Counted from the stretch's first letter, positions 8,961 through 18,436 are shown. The stretch: DNA of 64,000 nucleotides from Pseudomonas alloputida (GCF_021283545.2 NZ_CP128540.1:3259501-3323500), one strand, 5' to 3'. Notes: generated from the letters alone by a model not told the origin. Numbers and translations are program-made.

Positions 8961-10523
8961 CTATACAAACCGAGACATGACTTTGTACAACAGCACATCC
9001 AGTGGCATGTAGAACACGTGCACCAGCCCTATCATGATAGCTGCCAACGCCAGTGCCGCCAGGATCAGTCGATTGCGCCAGCGCTTGCGTCGGGCCACGT
9101 CGGCCCGGGTATCGATATAGGGCAGTGCCACCAGCACCCGTTTGCCCAGCAGGCTTTCCAGGGCGCCAACGCCACGCACGCGCTGATTGAGCATTTCCAG
9201 CAGCATCACCAGCGCACCGCCACCGGCCGGTGCCAGCACCAGGCCCAGCGCAGCGATTTTCTTGCGGTTAGGCTTGATCGGCTTCTCAGGCAACAGGGGA
9301 GGCTCCAGCAGCACAAAGCGTTCAGCCTTGTTCTCCTGCTCCAGGCTTTCGGTAATCTTTGCGCCCATTTCCTTGGCACGAATCTCTTCGTATTTCTTGC
9401 GCGCGTTGTCGTGGTCTCGCATCAAGGTCACCAGGCCACGCTCGACCTGCGGCGCCTCGAGGATCTCGGCTTCGTAGCCTTCCATTTTCCGGGTCAGCTC
9501 ACGCTTTTGCTCTGCCAGCGAGGCAATACGCACCTGGGCGGCGCTCATCTTGGCGCGGACACGGGCCGCGTCGAGGCTGACCGTGGACACTGCCGCAGTG
9601 CGCCCCCCACTGGCTTCGAGCGCCTGGATCTTGCGCTTGACCGCCACGACATCCGGGTGGGCGTCCTTGTAGCGGGTCAGCAGTTGCGCGTATTCGGCTT
9701 TCAGGCTTGGCAGGTCTTCGGGCAGGTCGGCACGGGTTGGCCGGGTGCCCTCGGCAACCTTGGTGGCAAGGCCGGCATTGGCCGCAGACAGCTCCAGTTC
9801 CAGGTAGCGCAGCTCTTCCTGGGCAGCCTTGTAGTCACGGTCGACCTCACGGAATTCCAGCTCCGCCCGCGACAGCATGTTCATGCGCAGGGTCTGGTGC
9901 TCGGGCAAGGCATTGGCGTGGGCCTGCTTGAAATCGGCCAGCTGGTTTTCCAGGCTGGCCAGCTCGGCACCCAGCTTGTTGGCTTCCTGGGTGAGGAATT
10001 CGGTGGTTTCGTTGGCTCGCTCGGTGCGCTGCTTGAGGTTTTCGTTGAGGAACAGCGTCACCAGTTCATCGGCGACTTCCTTGGCTACTTGTGGCTGTTT
10101 GTGCTCGAACGAGACATTGAACGCCACGGTCGCTTCACCACGGCCGCGCACGTAGGTGGTCAGGGTTTCGACCACGATCGCGTTGCGCATCTGGTCGATC
10201 TTGTCGCTTTCGCTGAAGCGCTTGTCGGCGAAGAGGTCGTACTTGCCGATGATGCGCAGCAGGTTGTCGCGGGTCATCACCCGTTGACGGATCACCTCGA
10301 TGCGCTCATCGGCAAAGCTGGTGTTGTTGGTCGACACCAGCTCAGGCGAAATCTGCTGCGACTCCACCAGAATGGTGCCGGTCGACTGGTAGATCGGCGG
10401 CACCATCAACGCGACGGCCACGGTCGCGGCGAGAATGACTGCGGCACTCACCCCTAACACCAGGGCCCTGTCCTTGATAATGGCGATGTAATCTCTGAGG
10501 GAGAGCTCGTAGTCAGACTTCAT
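8961..10523 (-). CDS. Wzz/GumC-type polysaccharide co-polymerase
   Basis: The 520-residue inner-membrane protein has a TM helix at about residues 20-40, followed by the Wzz signature region (PPIYQSTGTILVE) and a long coiled-coil periplasmic region (about 180-400). A proline-rich approach leads to C-terminal TM segments (about 420-445 and 480-505). It lacks the fused kinase domain, which is instead the next gene. It would set chain length and couple the cytoplasmic kinase to the outer-membrane channel. It sits between the EpsL-like barrel and the kinase with short spacers, consistent with one operon starting at 12240. Confidence 0.88.
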   Translation of the reverse strand: MKSDYELSLRDYIAIIKDRALVLGVSAAVILAATVAVALMVPPIYQSTGTILVESQQISPELVSTNNTSFADERIEVIRQRVMTRDNLLRIIGKYDLFADKRFSESDKIDQMRNAIVVETLTTYVRGRGEATVAFNVSFEHKQPQVAKEVADELVTLFLNENLKQRTERANETTEFLTQEANKLGAELASLENQLADFKQAHANALPEHQTLRMNMLSRAELEFREVDRDYKAAQEELRYLELELSAANAGLATKVAEGTRPTRADLPEDLPSLKAEYAQLLTRYKDAHPDVVAVKRKIQALEASGGRTAAVSTVSLDAARVRAKMSAAQVRIASLAEQKRELTRKMEGYEAEILEAPQVERGLVTLMRDHDNARKKYEEIRAKEMGAKITESLEQENKAERFVLLEPPLLPEKPIKPNRKKIAALGLVLAPAGGGALVMLLEMLNQRVRGVGALESLLGKRVLVALPYIDTRADVARRKRWRNRLILAALALAAIMIGLVHVFYMPLDVLLYKVMSRFV

Positions 10524-10542
10524 AGGGCCACCTGCCTGAAGT

Positions 10543-11658
10543 TCAGATGTCGGGGTACCTGTACGTCAACGTCAAACCAACGATCGTAGCGGTCGCATCC
10601 GGTACATGGTCCTGCTGCCGTTCCTTGTACATCAGCGACAGGCGCAGGTCCCAGTAAGGCGAAAACTGGCGGCTGGCCCATACGCTGTAAGTCTGCAGCG
10701 TGTTGGGCGACTGCCCTTTGCTGTCCTGCCACGCGGCGTCAGCGCCCACACGGGACAACTCGGTCAGCGCATAGCTCCACACACCACGCACCTGGTCCAG
10801 TTCGGCGAAGCCGCCTTCGGCGCTCGCCACCGTGCTGCGCTCGGCGGTGAGGCTGGCATCGGCACGCGTGCCGGTGTACAGCAACGCAACCCCACCCTCC
10901 CCGCGCCGGCCGCCGTCGTCGCCTGACACTTGGTTGACGCCAACATGGGCATCGGCGCTCAAGCCTTCGGCAAGCTGGTATTTGATGCCGACTGCCGGGC
11001 TGTAGCTGTTGGAAGCGGTCGCGGTAAGGTCCTCTTCGGGCTCATAGCGCCGGGCACCAAAACGGGTATACAGGTCAGCCCGCTCACTCCAGGCGTAAGT
11101 CCAGGTAAAGACGTTCGCCAGTTCGTCGTAGCCTGTCAGCGTGCTGATGTCGTAACGGGCACGGCTGTAGGTGGTTTCGTTGCTCAAGGTACTGCGCTCG
11201 GTCACCGCCTGGCTCCAGTTGCCAGTCAAGGTGTAAAGCTTCTGCGTACCGTCGGTGGTAATCACCCCGGTATCCAGTACGGTGCCCGACAGCGTCGAGC
11301 TTTCGTTGTAGCGCCCCACCAGGCCAAACCGCCCCCGCTCGGTGGTGCGCTGCCAACCCAGGCTGATATCAGGGTCTTCACGGTCATCGACGATATCCGT
11401 ATCGGACGAGCGCAGCAGATGCATGCCAAGCCCCAACCTCAATTCGTCACGGTCAAAAGTGCCGATCAGGGTGTAATCCGGCGCGATAATAGTGCGCGTT
11501 ATACCCTTTTCCCCCGAGGTCAACAGCAATGGGTTGCTGTCGAATTCGACGGATGTCGGTACCACCACCGTAGACTGCCAATTTGCCGCCAGTACCGCGT
11601 CCGTGAACGGCAAGACCAAGATTGCCGTTGCAATGCGAGTTGTTCTAAGAAGAGGCAT
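10543..11658 (-). CDS. EpsL-like outer-membrane beta-barrel of EPS export
   Basis: The 371-residue protein has a signal peptide (first about 25 residues, ending VLA-ANW) followed by alternating hydrophobic/polar strands and a C-terminal strand ending in an aromatic-rich LTLTYRYPDI, typical of outer-membrane barrels. Its place between EpsE-like and Wzz-like genes matches EpsL of exosortase-associated EPS operons. Proteins of this class are proposed to form or assist the outer-membrane route for the polymer. The family call rests on architecture and context. The presence of an EpsL type fits with the CTERM-like small protein encoded upstream at 12505. Confidence 0.7.
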   Translation of the reverse strand: MPLLRTTRIATAILVLPFTDAVLAANWQSTVVVPTSVEFDSNPLLLTSGEKGITRTIIAPDYTLIGTFDRDELRLGLGMHLLRSSDTDIVDDREDPDISLGWQRTTERGRFGLVGRYNESSTLSGTVLDTGVITTDGTQKLYTLTGNWSQAVTERSTLSNETTYSRARYDISTLTGYDELANVFTWTYAWSERADLYTRFGARRYEPEEDLTATASNSYSPAVGIKYQLAEGLSADAHVGVNQVSGDDGGRRGEGGVALLYTGTRADASLTAERSTVASAEGGFAELDQVRGVWSYALTELSRVGADAAWQDSKGQSPNTLQTYSVWASRQFSPYWDLRLSLMYKERQQDHVPDATATIVGLTLTYRYPDI

Positions 11659-11682
11659 TAAATGTTCTTATTAAAGGCAAGA

Positions 11683-12240
11683 TCAAGGAACGACCAGCGT
11701 ATCGCCAGCCTGAAGTTGGATGTTGGTGGACATGTCCCGCCCAGACACCAGGTCCTTATATCGCACGGGCAGGATCTTTTGGGAAGCACCGGTGCCGCGG
11801 ACCACCTTGATTTCGCTTTCATCTGCAAACTTGTCCAGGCCACCCGACATGCTCAGCGCCTGCAGCACCGCCGTGGGGCCTGCCATTTGCACAGGCCCGG
11901 GTTTGATCACTTTGCCTTGGACATAGACCATGTTGCCGGCAATGCTTTTGACGACAACGCTTACGTTAGGGTCGGGGAGGTATTTTTCGAGTTTGGCAGC
12001 GACCTGCTTCTCGACTGCCGTTACGTCCAGCCCGGCGACATCGATGCGCCCGGCCAGGGGGAAGGTGATACTGCCATCGGGAAGTACGGTGGCTTCTTGA
12101 CGCAGGCTTTCTTCCTGCCATACCGAAACCATCACCACATCGCCGGGGCTGAGCAGGTAGGCAGCACTGCTCTGGTCGGCGTTACCGGCACCAGACCACA
12201 CCGTCAGCATGCAGAAAGCGGCAAACATTGAACGCACCAT
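11683..12240 (-). CDS. EpsE/Wza-like periplasmic polysaccharide export protein
   Basis: The 185-residue protein starts at ATG 12240, eight bases after a GGAGGG Shine-Dalgarno; an upstream in-frame ATG at 12315 lacks one. After a Sec signal (about 20 residues), the poly-export domain begins at YLLSPGDVV and is followed by an SLBB-type beta-grasp region (VYVQGKVIKPGPV, about residues 105-117) and a second repeat ending QAGDTLVVP. There is no canonical lipobox and no C-terminal amphipathic barrel helix as in Wza, so it is the short EpsE-like form that probably works with the separate EpsL barrel. It heads the export operon. Confidence 0.85.
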   Translation of the reverse strand: MVRSMFAAFCMLTVWSGAGNADQSSAAYLLSPGDVVMVSVWQEESLRQEATVLPDGSITFPLAGRIDVAGLDVTAVEKQVAAKLEKYLPDPNVSVVVKSIAGNMVYVQGKVIKPGPVQMAGPTAVLQALSMSGGLDKFADESEIKVVRGTGASQKILPVRYKDLVSGRDMSTNIQLQAGDTLVVP

Positions 12241-12504
12241 GAGGGTCCCTCCGGCCAAATGGCCCGACAAAGAGCACTGAATGAGAACAACACACCAACT
12301 CTCGCTCCGCTTCACGGCGCACTGCTGCCGCGATGGCCTCGACCTTCCTGGAGGCCCTTGCCTTGACGCTACAGACGTGGCTGCAACGCCTTGTAAATGT
12401 TGGTCCTACGGGCTACTGGGAATATAGCAACGGTTGGAGAATTCACAAGCCACGCCTGTGGCTTCGCGGCAAGGAGCAGTCACTTCAGGTACAAGGCAGC
12501 CGGT
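12241..12504. other. Upstream region of the EPS export operon with a 7-bp palindrome
   Basis: No gene was found in these 264 bases. They hold the leader of the export operon and a perfect 7-bp inverted repeat (arms 12447-12453 and 12458-12464, loop gcct). That repeat lies just downstream of the small CTERM-like gene on the minus strand and could be its terminator or attenuator, although no T-run follows. Confidence 0.4.
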
Positions 12505-12681
12505 TCAGATCTTTCTGCGGTTGGCAACGGCAACAAAACCGACCACAGCAAAGGCAAAGAACCAGCCAGCAGTTGAAACAGGAATGATACTGTTCTGATT
12601 TATATACGAATCTGCCGCGCGGGCAGCACCACTTAGCATCACCAGCAAGAACATCGATTTGATTATCAGAGTCGTGCGCAT
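12505..12681 (-). CDS. 58-residue secreted protein with VPLPA/PEP-CTERM-like sorting tail
   Basis: This small gene starts at ATG 12681 after a good AGGAGG Shine-Dalgarno and ends with TGA at 12505-12507. The product has a signal peptide (basic start, hydrophobic core FLLVML, cleavage region AARAA) and a spacer of only about 14 residues. A tripartite C-terminus follows: a short motif IPVSTAGW, a hydrophobic helix (about residues 41-53) and a basic end ANRRKI. This is the layout of PEP-CTERM/VPLPA-CTERM substrates processed by exosortases, here reduced to almost nothing but the two targeting signals. It lies upstream of and co-oriented with the EpsE/EpsL export operon. No exosortase gene is visible in the window. 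A small TM protein without sorting function is the alternative. Confidence 0.6.
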   Translation of the reverse strand: MRTTLIIKSMFLLVMLSGAARAADSYINQNSIIPVSTAGWFFAFAVVGFVAVANRRKI

Positions 12682-12905
12682 ACTCCCCTCCTAAAAACAG
12701 GAAAATCAATGAGTTATTAATGCGGTGCTGCGGGGGTTGTTTCGTATTTGATTTGAGCTTATGGGCACAATGACACTACGTCAATGATCCGACACCATAA
12801 TAAAATTCAATGGGCAATGGGCGCATTCGTCAAAAAAACGACATGCAGATTATGCAAGGGAGGGCGGTTGCGATGAACCTGGCGTTTCACGCCTGAGAAC
12901 GTGTG
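12682..12905. other. AT-rich intergenic region upstream of the CTERM-like gene
   Basis: These 224 bases are AT-rich compared with the flanks and hold the promoter region for the 58-residue gene. No convincing sigma-70 or sigma-54 box pair and no ORF with coding character was found. Confidence 0.3.
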
Positions 12906-12923
12906 GGGGGCATAGTTGCCCCC
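12906..12923. terminator. Terminator-like hairpin after the XRE-cupin gene
   Basis: A perfect 7-bp GC-rich stem (GGGGGCA / TGCCCCC) with a 4-base loop lies 8 bases beyond the stop of the regulator gene. There is no T-run, so it may be a weak or Rho-assisted terminator. Confidence 0.45.
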
Positions 12924-12931
12924 TTGCGCTT

Positions 12932-13474
12932 TCATTCGTCTGCGTGGTGAACAACAACCAGTAACTGCGCCGGCGTCACACCTACCGAGCGCAGCCGGTG
13001 CGGTGTCTGGGCGTTGAAATGCAGGGCGTCGCCCTGCTCCAGCAACACCCGCTCACTCATGAAATCCACTTCCACCTGGCCTGTGTGAACAAACAGGAAC
13101 TCTTCGCCCTGGTGTTCCTTGAACGTAGGGTCGCTGAACTCGGACGGCGGCTGAATCAGAAACGGCAGCAGGCTGCGCTGGCCAATCTGACTGGTGAGGG
13201 CCGCGTACCCCGGCCCTTGCCCATCGCCAACCAGGGCCTGGCGCTCGGTACGGCGCACCAGGCTGTAGCGGCTCTGCCCGGCCTGCTCTTCGGCGAAGAG
13301 CTCTTCGACATTGACGTTCAGCGCCCTCGCCAGTTTCAGCGCCGCAGCGATCGAGGGCGTGTTGAGGCCGCGCTCGACCTTGGACAGGTAGCTTTTGGTC
13401 ATGCCAGTCTTTTCGGCCAGCATTTCCAGGGTCATCCCCAGTTTCTTACGCAGCAGTTTCAATCGGATAGACAT
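12932..13474 (-). CDS. XRE-family regulator with C-terminal cupin domain
   Basis: The 180-residue protein has an N-terminal helix-turn-helix of the XRE/SinR type (residues 5-60, with TKSYLSKVERG as recognition region). A linker and a C-terminal cupin barrel (about residues 105-178) follow, containing HQGEEFLFVHTGQVE and an H/L-rich end. HTH-cupin regulators such as PuuR sense small metabolites in the cupin. It is followed downstream on the minus strand by a hairpin and lies just downstream of atoE on the same strand, separated by 76 bases. It may control either the fatty-acid uptake block or something distant; the sequence does not decide. Confidence 0.85.
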   Translation of the reverse strand: MSIRLKLLRKKLGMTLEMLAEKTGMTKSYLSKVERGLNTPSIAAALKLARALNVNVEELFAEEQAGQSRYSLVRRTERQALVGDGQGPGYAALTSQIGQRSLLPFLIQPPSEFSDPTFKEHQGEEFLFVHTGQVEVDFMSERVLLEQGDALHFNAQTPHRLRSVGVTPAQLLVVVHHADE

Positions 13475-13550
13475 GTGACGCGAGTTTCCCAGGCTGAGGC
13501 AGCCATGATACGCGTCTGAAAGCTGACGCCAAGCCTCCAGGGGCCTTGAA

Positions 13551-14969
13551 TCAAGGCATCACTGGCGGCACGTACTGCAGCGTTGTACCCAGCGCCCACA
13601 GCAACACCAGCACCAACGGCACATGCACCAGCAATTGCACGAACGAGAAACCGATCAGGTCGCGCGCCTTGAGCCCCAGCACGCCCAGCAACGGCAGCAT
13701 GTAGAACGGGTTGATCAGGTTCGGCAAGGCTTCGGCCGCGTTGTAGATCTGCACGGCCCACCCCAGGTGGTACTGCAGGTCGTTGGCCACCAGCATCACG
13801 TAAGGGGCCTCGATGATCCACTTGCCGCCGCCCGAAGGGATGAAGAAGCCCAGCACAGCCGAATACACGCCCATCAGCACGGCATACGTGTCATGGGTGG
13901 CAATCTGGGTGAAGAACAGTGAAATATGGTGGGCCAGGGTCTGTTCATCGACGCCCTTCACCTGGGTGAGGATGGCGGCGATCGAACCATACAGCGGGAA
14001 CTGGATCAGCACACCGGTGGTGGTCGGTACCGCACGCGCCACCGCGTCAAGGAAGCTGCGTGGGCGCCAGTGCAGCAAAGCACCGAGCATGATGAACAAC
14101 AGGTTGTAGGTGTTGAGCCCCGAGATGGCGGTAATCGCAGGTTTCGTCGCAAACTCCTGATACAGCCAGCCAGCAGCCAAGGCCACCAACAGCAGGATAA
14201 GGATCGGGCTGTGTTCCAGCCACTCTCCCGGGCGCGTGCGTTGCGGCGCGGGTGGCGCTGTGAAGCTGGGGTCGACACCGCAGTCTTCTGCGCTACGGGC
14301 GCTGTTCGGGCCCGGAGCGGTGGCGTAGGCGATCACCAGCGAGACCACCACCAGCGCCGCCAGCATCACGCCGGACTGCCAGAGAAAGATGGTTTCGGTA
14401 AAGGGGATCACCCCGGTTATCGACAGGATTGAAGGTGGCAGGCTGGCCGGGTTGGCCTGCAGCTGCGCCGCCGAGGATGACAGGCCCAACGCCCACACCG
14501 CACCCAGGCCCAGGTAAGCGGCCGCACCCGCTGCGCGGTAATCCATCTTCAGGTCGGTGCGCCTTGCCAGGGCGCGCACCAGCAAACCTCCAAACACCAG
14601 CGACAGCCCCCAGTTGAGCAAGGAGGCCAGCATCGAGATCAGTGCTACCCAGCACACTGCCGAGCGCCCATTGCCGGGGATGCGCGCCAAACGATCGATC
14701 AGCCTCGCGGCGGGCGGCGAGCTGGCCACCACATAACCGCCGATGACCACGAATGCCATCTGCATGGTGAACGGTATCAGGCTCCAGAAGCCGTCGCCAA
14801 ACGCCTTGGCGGTGTCGGTCGGTTTGGCGCCCATGGCCAGTGCGCCGATACACACCAGCAGCACCGCCAGCGCGGCGAACACCCAGGAGTCGGGGAACCA
14901 GCGTTCAGCCCAGTTGGAGCAGCGCAAGGCAAAGCGCGCGGAGCGGCTGTCTTGAATTTCAGCGGCCAC
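13551..14969 (-). CDS. atoE: Short-chain fatty acid transporter AtoE
   Basis: The start is taken as GTG at 14969 because an AAGGA site lies 9 bases upstream; the ATG at 15020 would run into a REP element. The product has about 472 residues and about 12 membrane helices, with a conserved QMAFVVIGGYVVA segment and a glycine-rich IPSGGGKWI segment near the C-terminus, typical of AtoE permeases for acetoacetate/butyrate-type acids. It follows the two CoA-transferase subunit genes, so import is linked to CoA activation. Confidence 0.9.
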   Translation of the reverse strand: MAAEIQDSRSARFALRCSNWAERWFPDSWVFAALAVLLVCIGALAMGAKPTDTAKAFGDGFWSLIPFTMQMAFVVIGGYVVASSPPAARLIDRLARIPGNGRSAVCWVALISMLASLLNWGLSLVFGGLLVRALARRTDLKMDYRAAGAAAYLGLGAVWALGLSSSAAQLQANPASLPPSILSITGVIPFTETIFLWQSGVMLAALVVVSLVIAYATAPGPNSARSAEDCGVDPSFTAPPAPQRTRPGEWLEHSPILILLLVALAAGWLYQEFATKPAITAISGLNTYNLLFIMLGALLHWRPRSFLDAVARAVPTTTGVLIQFPLYGSIAAILTQVKGVDEQTLAHHISLFFTQIATHDTYAVLMGVYSAVLGFFIPSGGGKWIIEAPYVMLVANDLQYHLGWAVQIYNAAEALPNLINPFYMLPLLGVLGLKARDLIGFSFVQLLVHVPLVLVLLWALGTTLQYVPPVMP

Positions 14970-15030
14970 GGTTGAATTCCTTTTATTGGTTTTATGGGAT
15001 GAAGCGGTATTGCCAGGCAACGCAAAAAAC

Positions 15031-15105
15031 CTGTAGGAACAGGCTTACCCGCGAATGCGGCGGTCAATGTACCGACGCATTCGCGGGTAAACCCGCGCCT
15101 ACAGG
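15031..15105. repeat. Inverted pair of P. putida-type REP palindromes
   Basis: Two head-to-head copies (ctgtaggaacaggcttaccc and the reverse-oriented cgcgggtaaacccgcgcct) flank a short centre. They match the P. putida REP type with a CGCGGGTAAACCCGC core. The pair lies between CoA-transferase B and atoE and could dampen read-through or stabilise the upstream mRNA. Confidence 0.85.
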
Positions 15106-15123
15106 GTGAGATCACGTCATGCC

Positions 15124-15780
15124 TTAGAAGGTCATTTCCTTCACATCATCCGGCACGATCAGTTTGCCGGCGGTTTTCTCGATGATTTCCTCGACGCTGA
15201 CCCCAGGCGCGGTCTCGCGCAGAATGAAGGCGCCGTCTTCGATTTCCAGGTAGGCCAGGTCGGTCAGCACCTTGCGGATGCAGCCCGCACCGGTCAGCGG
15301 CAGGCTGCACTTTGGCAGCAACTTGGACTCGCCGTCCTTGGAGGCGTGGGTCATGGTGACGATGATGTTGTCGGCACCGGCCACCAGGTCCATGGCCCCG
15401 CCCATGCCCTTGACCAGCTTGCCCGGAATCATCCACGAGGCGATGTTGCCCTGCACGTCCACCTCGAAAGCACCCAGTACGGTCAGGTCGACGTGGCCGC
15501 CACGGATCATGGCGAACGATTGTGCCGAATCGAAAATCGAGGCGCCGCGGCGGGCGGTGACAGTTTGCTTGCCGGCGTTGATCATGTCGGCATCGAGGGT
15601 GCTTTCGGTGGGGAATTCGCCCATGCCGAGCAAGCCGTTTTCCGATTGCAGCATCACATCCATGTCGGCGGGTACATAGTTGGCCACCAAGGTGGGGATG
15701 CCGATGCCCAGATTGACGTAGTAGCCGTCCTTCAGTTCACGGGCAACGCGTTGCGCCATCTGTTCGCGGGTCAGTGCCAT
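15124..15780 (-). CDS. atoA: 3-oxoacid CoA-transferase subunit B
   Basis: The 218-residue beta subunit carries the family I CoA-transferase active-site region: GIPTLV at residues 28-33 and SENGLLGMG at about 46-54, whose Glu is the catalytic residue that forms the CoA thioester. With the alpha subunit (35 bases upstream) it moves CoA between acyl donors and acetoacetate or short-chain acids, feeding thiolysis. It could equally be named scoB; substrate choice (acetate, succinate, propionate) cannot be told from sequence. Confidence 0.93.
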   Translation of the reverse strand: MALTREQMAQRVARELKDGYYVNLGIGIPTLVANYVPADMDVMLQSENGLLGMGEFPTESTLDADMINAGKQTVTARRGASIFDSAQSFAMIRGGHVDLTVLGAFEVDVQGNIASWMIPGKLVKGMGGAMDLVAGADNIIVTMTHASKDGESKLLPKCSLPLTGAGCIRKVLTDLAYLEIEDGAFILRETAPGVSVEEIIEKTAGKLIVPDDVKEMTF

Positions 15781-15815
15781 GGTCAGGATCTCTTTATTGT
15801 TCGGGTGGATGGCGC

Positions 15816-16514
15816 TCAGGCCTTGACGGTGCGCTTTTCGATACGCTTTTCGAAGGTGCCGACGATGACACGGTCCACATAGATGCCCGGGGTGTGGATT
15901 TCGCTTGGCAGCAGCACGCCGGGCTCGACGATTTCTTCCACTTCGACCACGGTGATCTTGCCGGCGGTGGCCGCCAGCGGGTTGAAGTTTTGCGCAGTGT
16001 TGCGATACACCACGTTGCCGTAGTGGTCGGCCTTCCAGCCCTTGACGATGGCGAAGTCACCGGTGATGGATTCTTCCAGGATGTACTTGCGGCCCTTGAA
16101 CTCGCGGACTTCCTTGCCATCGGCAACCGGGGTGCCATAGCCGGTGGCGGTGTAGAACGCCGGAATGCCGGCACCACCTGCGCGCATTTTTTCGGCGAGG
16201 GTGCCCTGTGGGGTCAGTTCCACTTCCAGCTCGCCACTGAGCAACTGGCGTTCGAACTCGGCGTTTTCGCCCACGTAGGAGGCGATCATCTTGCGAATCT
16301 GCCGGTCTTCCAGCAGCACGCCCAGACCAAAACCGTCCACGCCGCAGTTGTTGGAAACCACGGTCAGGCCCTTGACGCCGCGCCGCTTGATTTCGCTGAT
16401 AAGGTTTTCCGGGATGCCGCACAGGCCGAAACCACCGGCCAGTACCGTCATGTTGTCGGTCAGGCCTTCGAGGGCCTGCTCATAGGTTGCAACGCGCTTG
16501 TCCAGTCCGGCCAT
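15816..16514 (-). CDS. atoD: 3-oxoacid CoA-transferase subunit A
   Basis: The start is ATG 16514 (MAGLDKR), in line with family length (232 residues); a longer upstream reading is not supported by a ribosome-binding site. The motif [13 protein letters not shown] at about residues 26-38 is the CoA-binding loop of family I CoA-transferase alpha subunits. It heads a three-gene unit with subunit B and atoE and diverges from a LysR-type gene at 16655, whose product is the obvious candidate regulator. Alternative symbol scoA. Confidence 0.93.
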   Translation of the reverse strand: MAGLDKRVATYEQALEGLTDNMTVLAGGFGLCGIPENLISEIKRRGVKGLTVVSNNCGVDGFGLGVLLEDRQIRKMIASYVGENAEFERQLLSGELEVELTPQGTLAEKMRAGGAGIPAFYTATGYGTPVADGKEVREFKGRKYILEESITGDFAIVKGWKADHYGNVVYRNTAQNFNPLAATAGKITVVEVEEIVEPGVLLPSEIHTPGIYVDRVIVGTFEKRIEKRTVKA

Positions 16515-16654
16515 GCTGATCCGCCTTTTGTAGTTGTTTAACCGACGAGGCTGTCGGTGAGCGTGTGCAGACATCTTCACCGCAAGCGACTGATTTGTTA
16601 ATTTTGTTTTCGTCATCGATTGATAATTTTTACAAAACAAACGATAGGCCCGAC

Positions 16655-17560
16655 ATGAACGTCAAACAACTGCGCGCCTTTGTCGCCGTGGCCAAGTACC
16701 AGAGCTTCGCCCAGGCCGGTGAACACCTGCACGTTTCGCAACCGGCACTGAGCCTGACCATCAAGGCGCTGGAAGAAAACCTCGGCGGCGCCCTGCTCAG
16801 CCGCACCACGCGCAGCGTCAGCCTGACTGCCGAAGGCGAAGTGCTGCTGCCACTGGCACGCCGCCTGCTGGCCGACTGGGACGACACCGAAGAGATGCTG
16901 CGCCAGCGCTTCACCCTGCAATTGGGCCGTGTGTCGGTGGCAGCCATGCCGGCTTTTGCCGGCAACCTGTTGCCCCACTCGCTCAAGGTGTTTCGCCAGC
17001 GCTACCCCAAGGTCAACGTCACGGTGCACGACGTGATCAACGAACAGGTACAGGAACTGGTACGCCATCGCCGCGTCGAACTGGGCATCGGCTTCGAGCC
17101 GGATAACATCGATGGGCTGGACTTCCACCCGTTGTACATGGACCGCTTCGTTGCCGTAGTGGCCGCCGACTCGCCCTTGGCACTGCTGCCCCAGGTCAGC
17201 TGGGCACAGCTGATGGCCGAAGATTTCGTGGCCCTGCAGCGCCCTTCGGCGGTGCGCCTGCTGATGGAGCAGAATGTGGCGGCCCGCCACGGCAAGCTGG
17301 CAGTCGCGTTCGAAAGCCACCAGCTGACGACCATCGGCCGCATGGTGGCCAGCGGCCTGGGGGTCAGTGCCGTGCCGGCCCTGTGCATCAACCAGATGCA
17401 GGAGCTGGGTGCCCGCTGCGTCACCTTGGTCGAGCCCACAGTCGAGCGGCGCATCGGCGTGATTGCCCTCAGCGAGCACAAGCTTTCCACCGCAGCACAA
17501 GCACTGCTTGAAGTGCTTCTTTCCAATACCCGGATCCCGGAGGTGACATGCGTTACGTAA
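16655..17560 (+). CDS. LysR-type transcriptional regulator
   Basis: The start at ATG 16655 gives 301 residues, standard for the family. The N-terminal winged HTH ([37 protein letters not shown] at about 25-43) is followed by a LysR substrate domain from about residue 90. It is transcribed divergently from the CoA-transferase operon across a 140-base gap, the classical LysR arrangement, and overlaps the aldo/keto reductase start by 13 bases. The gap contains AT-rich sequence but no obvious T-N11-A box was singled out. Regulation of the ato block is inference. Confidence 0.92.
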   Translation: MNVKQLRAFVAVAKYQSFAQAGEHLHVSQPALSLTIKALEENLGGALLSRTTRSVSLTAEGEVLLPLARRLLADWDDTEEMLRQRFTLQLGRVSVAAMPAFAGNLLPHSLKVFRQRYPKVNVTVHDVINEQVQELVRHRRVELGIGFEPDNIDGLDFHPLYMDRFVAVVAADSPLALLPQVSWAQLMAEDFVALQRPSAVRLLMEQNVAARHGKLAVAFESHQLTTIGRMVASGLGVSAVPALCINQMQELGARCVTLVEPTVERRIGVIALSEHKLSTAAQALLEVLLSNTRIPEVTCVT

Positions 17561-18369
17561 ATCTGGCAGGCACGAGCGTTGCAGCCATCGGCCAAGGCAC
17601 CTGGTACATGGGCGAAGACCCAGGTCGCAAGGCTGCCGAAGTCGCGGCGCTGCAACAGGGCATCGAGCTGGGCCTGAACCTGATCGACACCGCCGAGATG
17701 TATGCCGAAGGGGGGGCAGAAGAGGTCGTTGGCCAAGCCATTGCCGGGCGCCGCGACCGGGTATTTCTGGTCAGCAAGGTCTACCCGCACAATGCCAGCC
17801 TGCGCGGCATGGCGGCAGCCTGCGAGCGCAGCCTCACTCGGCTGGGCACCGATTGCATCGACTTGTACCTGCTGCACTGGCGTGGTCAGCACCCGCTGGA
17901 GGAAACCGTCGAAGGCTTCGAGCGCTTGCGCGAGCAAGGCAAGATCAAGCGTTGGGGCGTGTCCAACTTCGACGTCGACGACCTGCGCGAACTGCACAAC
18001 CCTGATTGTGCCACCAACCAGGTGTTGTACAACCCGGCCCAACGCGGCATCGAATTCGACTTGCTACCGTGGTGCGGAAAACGTGGCTTGCCAACCATGG
18101 CCTACTGCCCGCTGGCGCAGGCCGGGCGCTTGTTGCAGCACCCGGTACTGGCGGAAATCGCCGAGCGCCATGGCGCCACACCGGCCCAGGTCTGCCTGGC
18201 CTGGGTGACCCGCGATGACGGCGTGATCGCCATCCCCAAGGCGGTGGCGCCCGAGCACGTGCGGCTCAATGCGGCGGCGGGAGCGCTGACCTTGACCGGT
18301 GAAGACCTGCGGGCGATCGACCGGGCGTTCCCTGCACCGACGCGCAAGCAGCGGTTGGCGATGGTGTAG
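17548..18369 (+). CDS. Aldo/keto reductase
   Basis: The 273-residue protein starts at ATG 17548 inside the end of the LysR gene, preceded by a GGAGGTG site, so it is coupled to the regulator. It shows the AKR tetrad: Asp and Tyr in DTAEMYAEG (about residues 48-56), Lys in FLVSKVYPH (about 72-80) and His in LYLLHW. A C-terminal IPKAV segment binds NADPH. Family members reduce aldehydes and ketones; the substrate is unknown. Coupling to a LysR gene suggests shared control. Confidence 0.92.
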   Translation: MRYVNLAGTSVAAIGQGTWYMGEDPGRKAAEVAALQQGIELGLNLIDTAEMYAEGGAEEVVGQAIAGRRDRVFLVSKVYPHNASLRGMAAACERSLTRLGTDCIDLYLLHWRGQHPLEETVEGFERLREQGKIKRWGVSNFDVDDLRELHNPDCATNQVLYNPAQRGIEFDLLPWCGKRGLPTMAYCPLAQAGRLLQHPVLAEIAERHGATPAQVCLAWVTRDDGVIAIPKAVAPEHVRLNAAAGALTLTGEDLRAIDRAFPAPTRKQRLAMV

Positions 18370-18436
18370 GCGAGCGCAATCTGGACGCGACCTTTGGGAG
18401 CAGCTGTCTTGCTCAATTTCTAAAAGCTGGCGCGAT

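Noticed and set aside
15031..15105. Possible CRISPR-like or riboswitch structure
   Set aside because: It is a REP palindrome pair; there are no regularly spaced repeats or riboswitch core.
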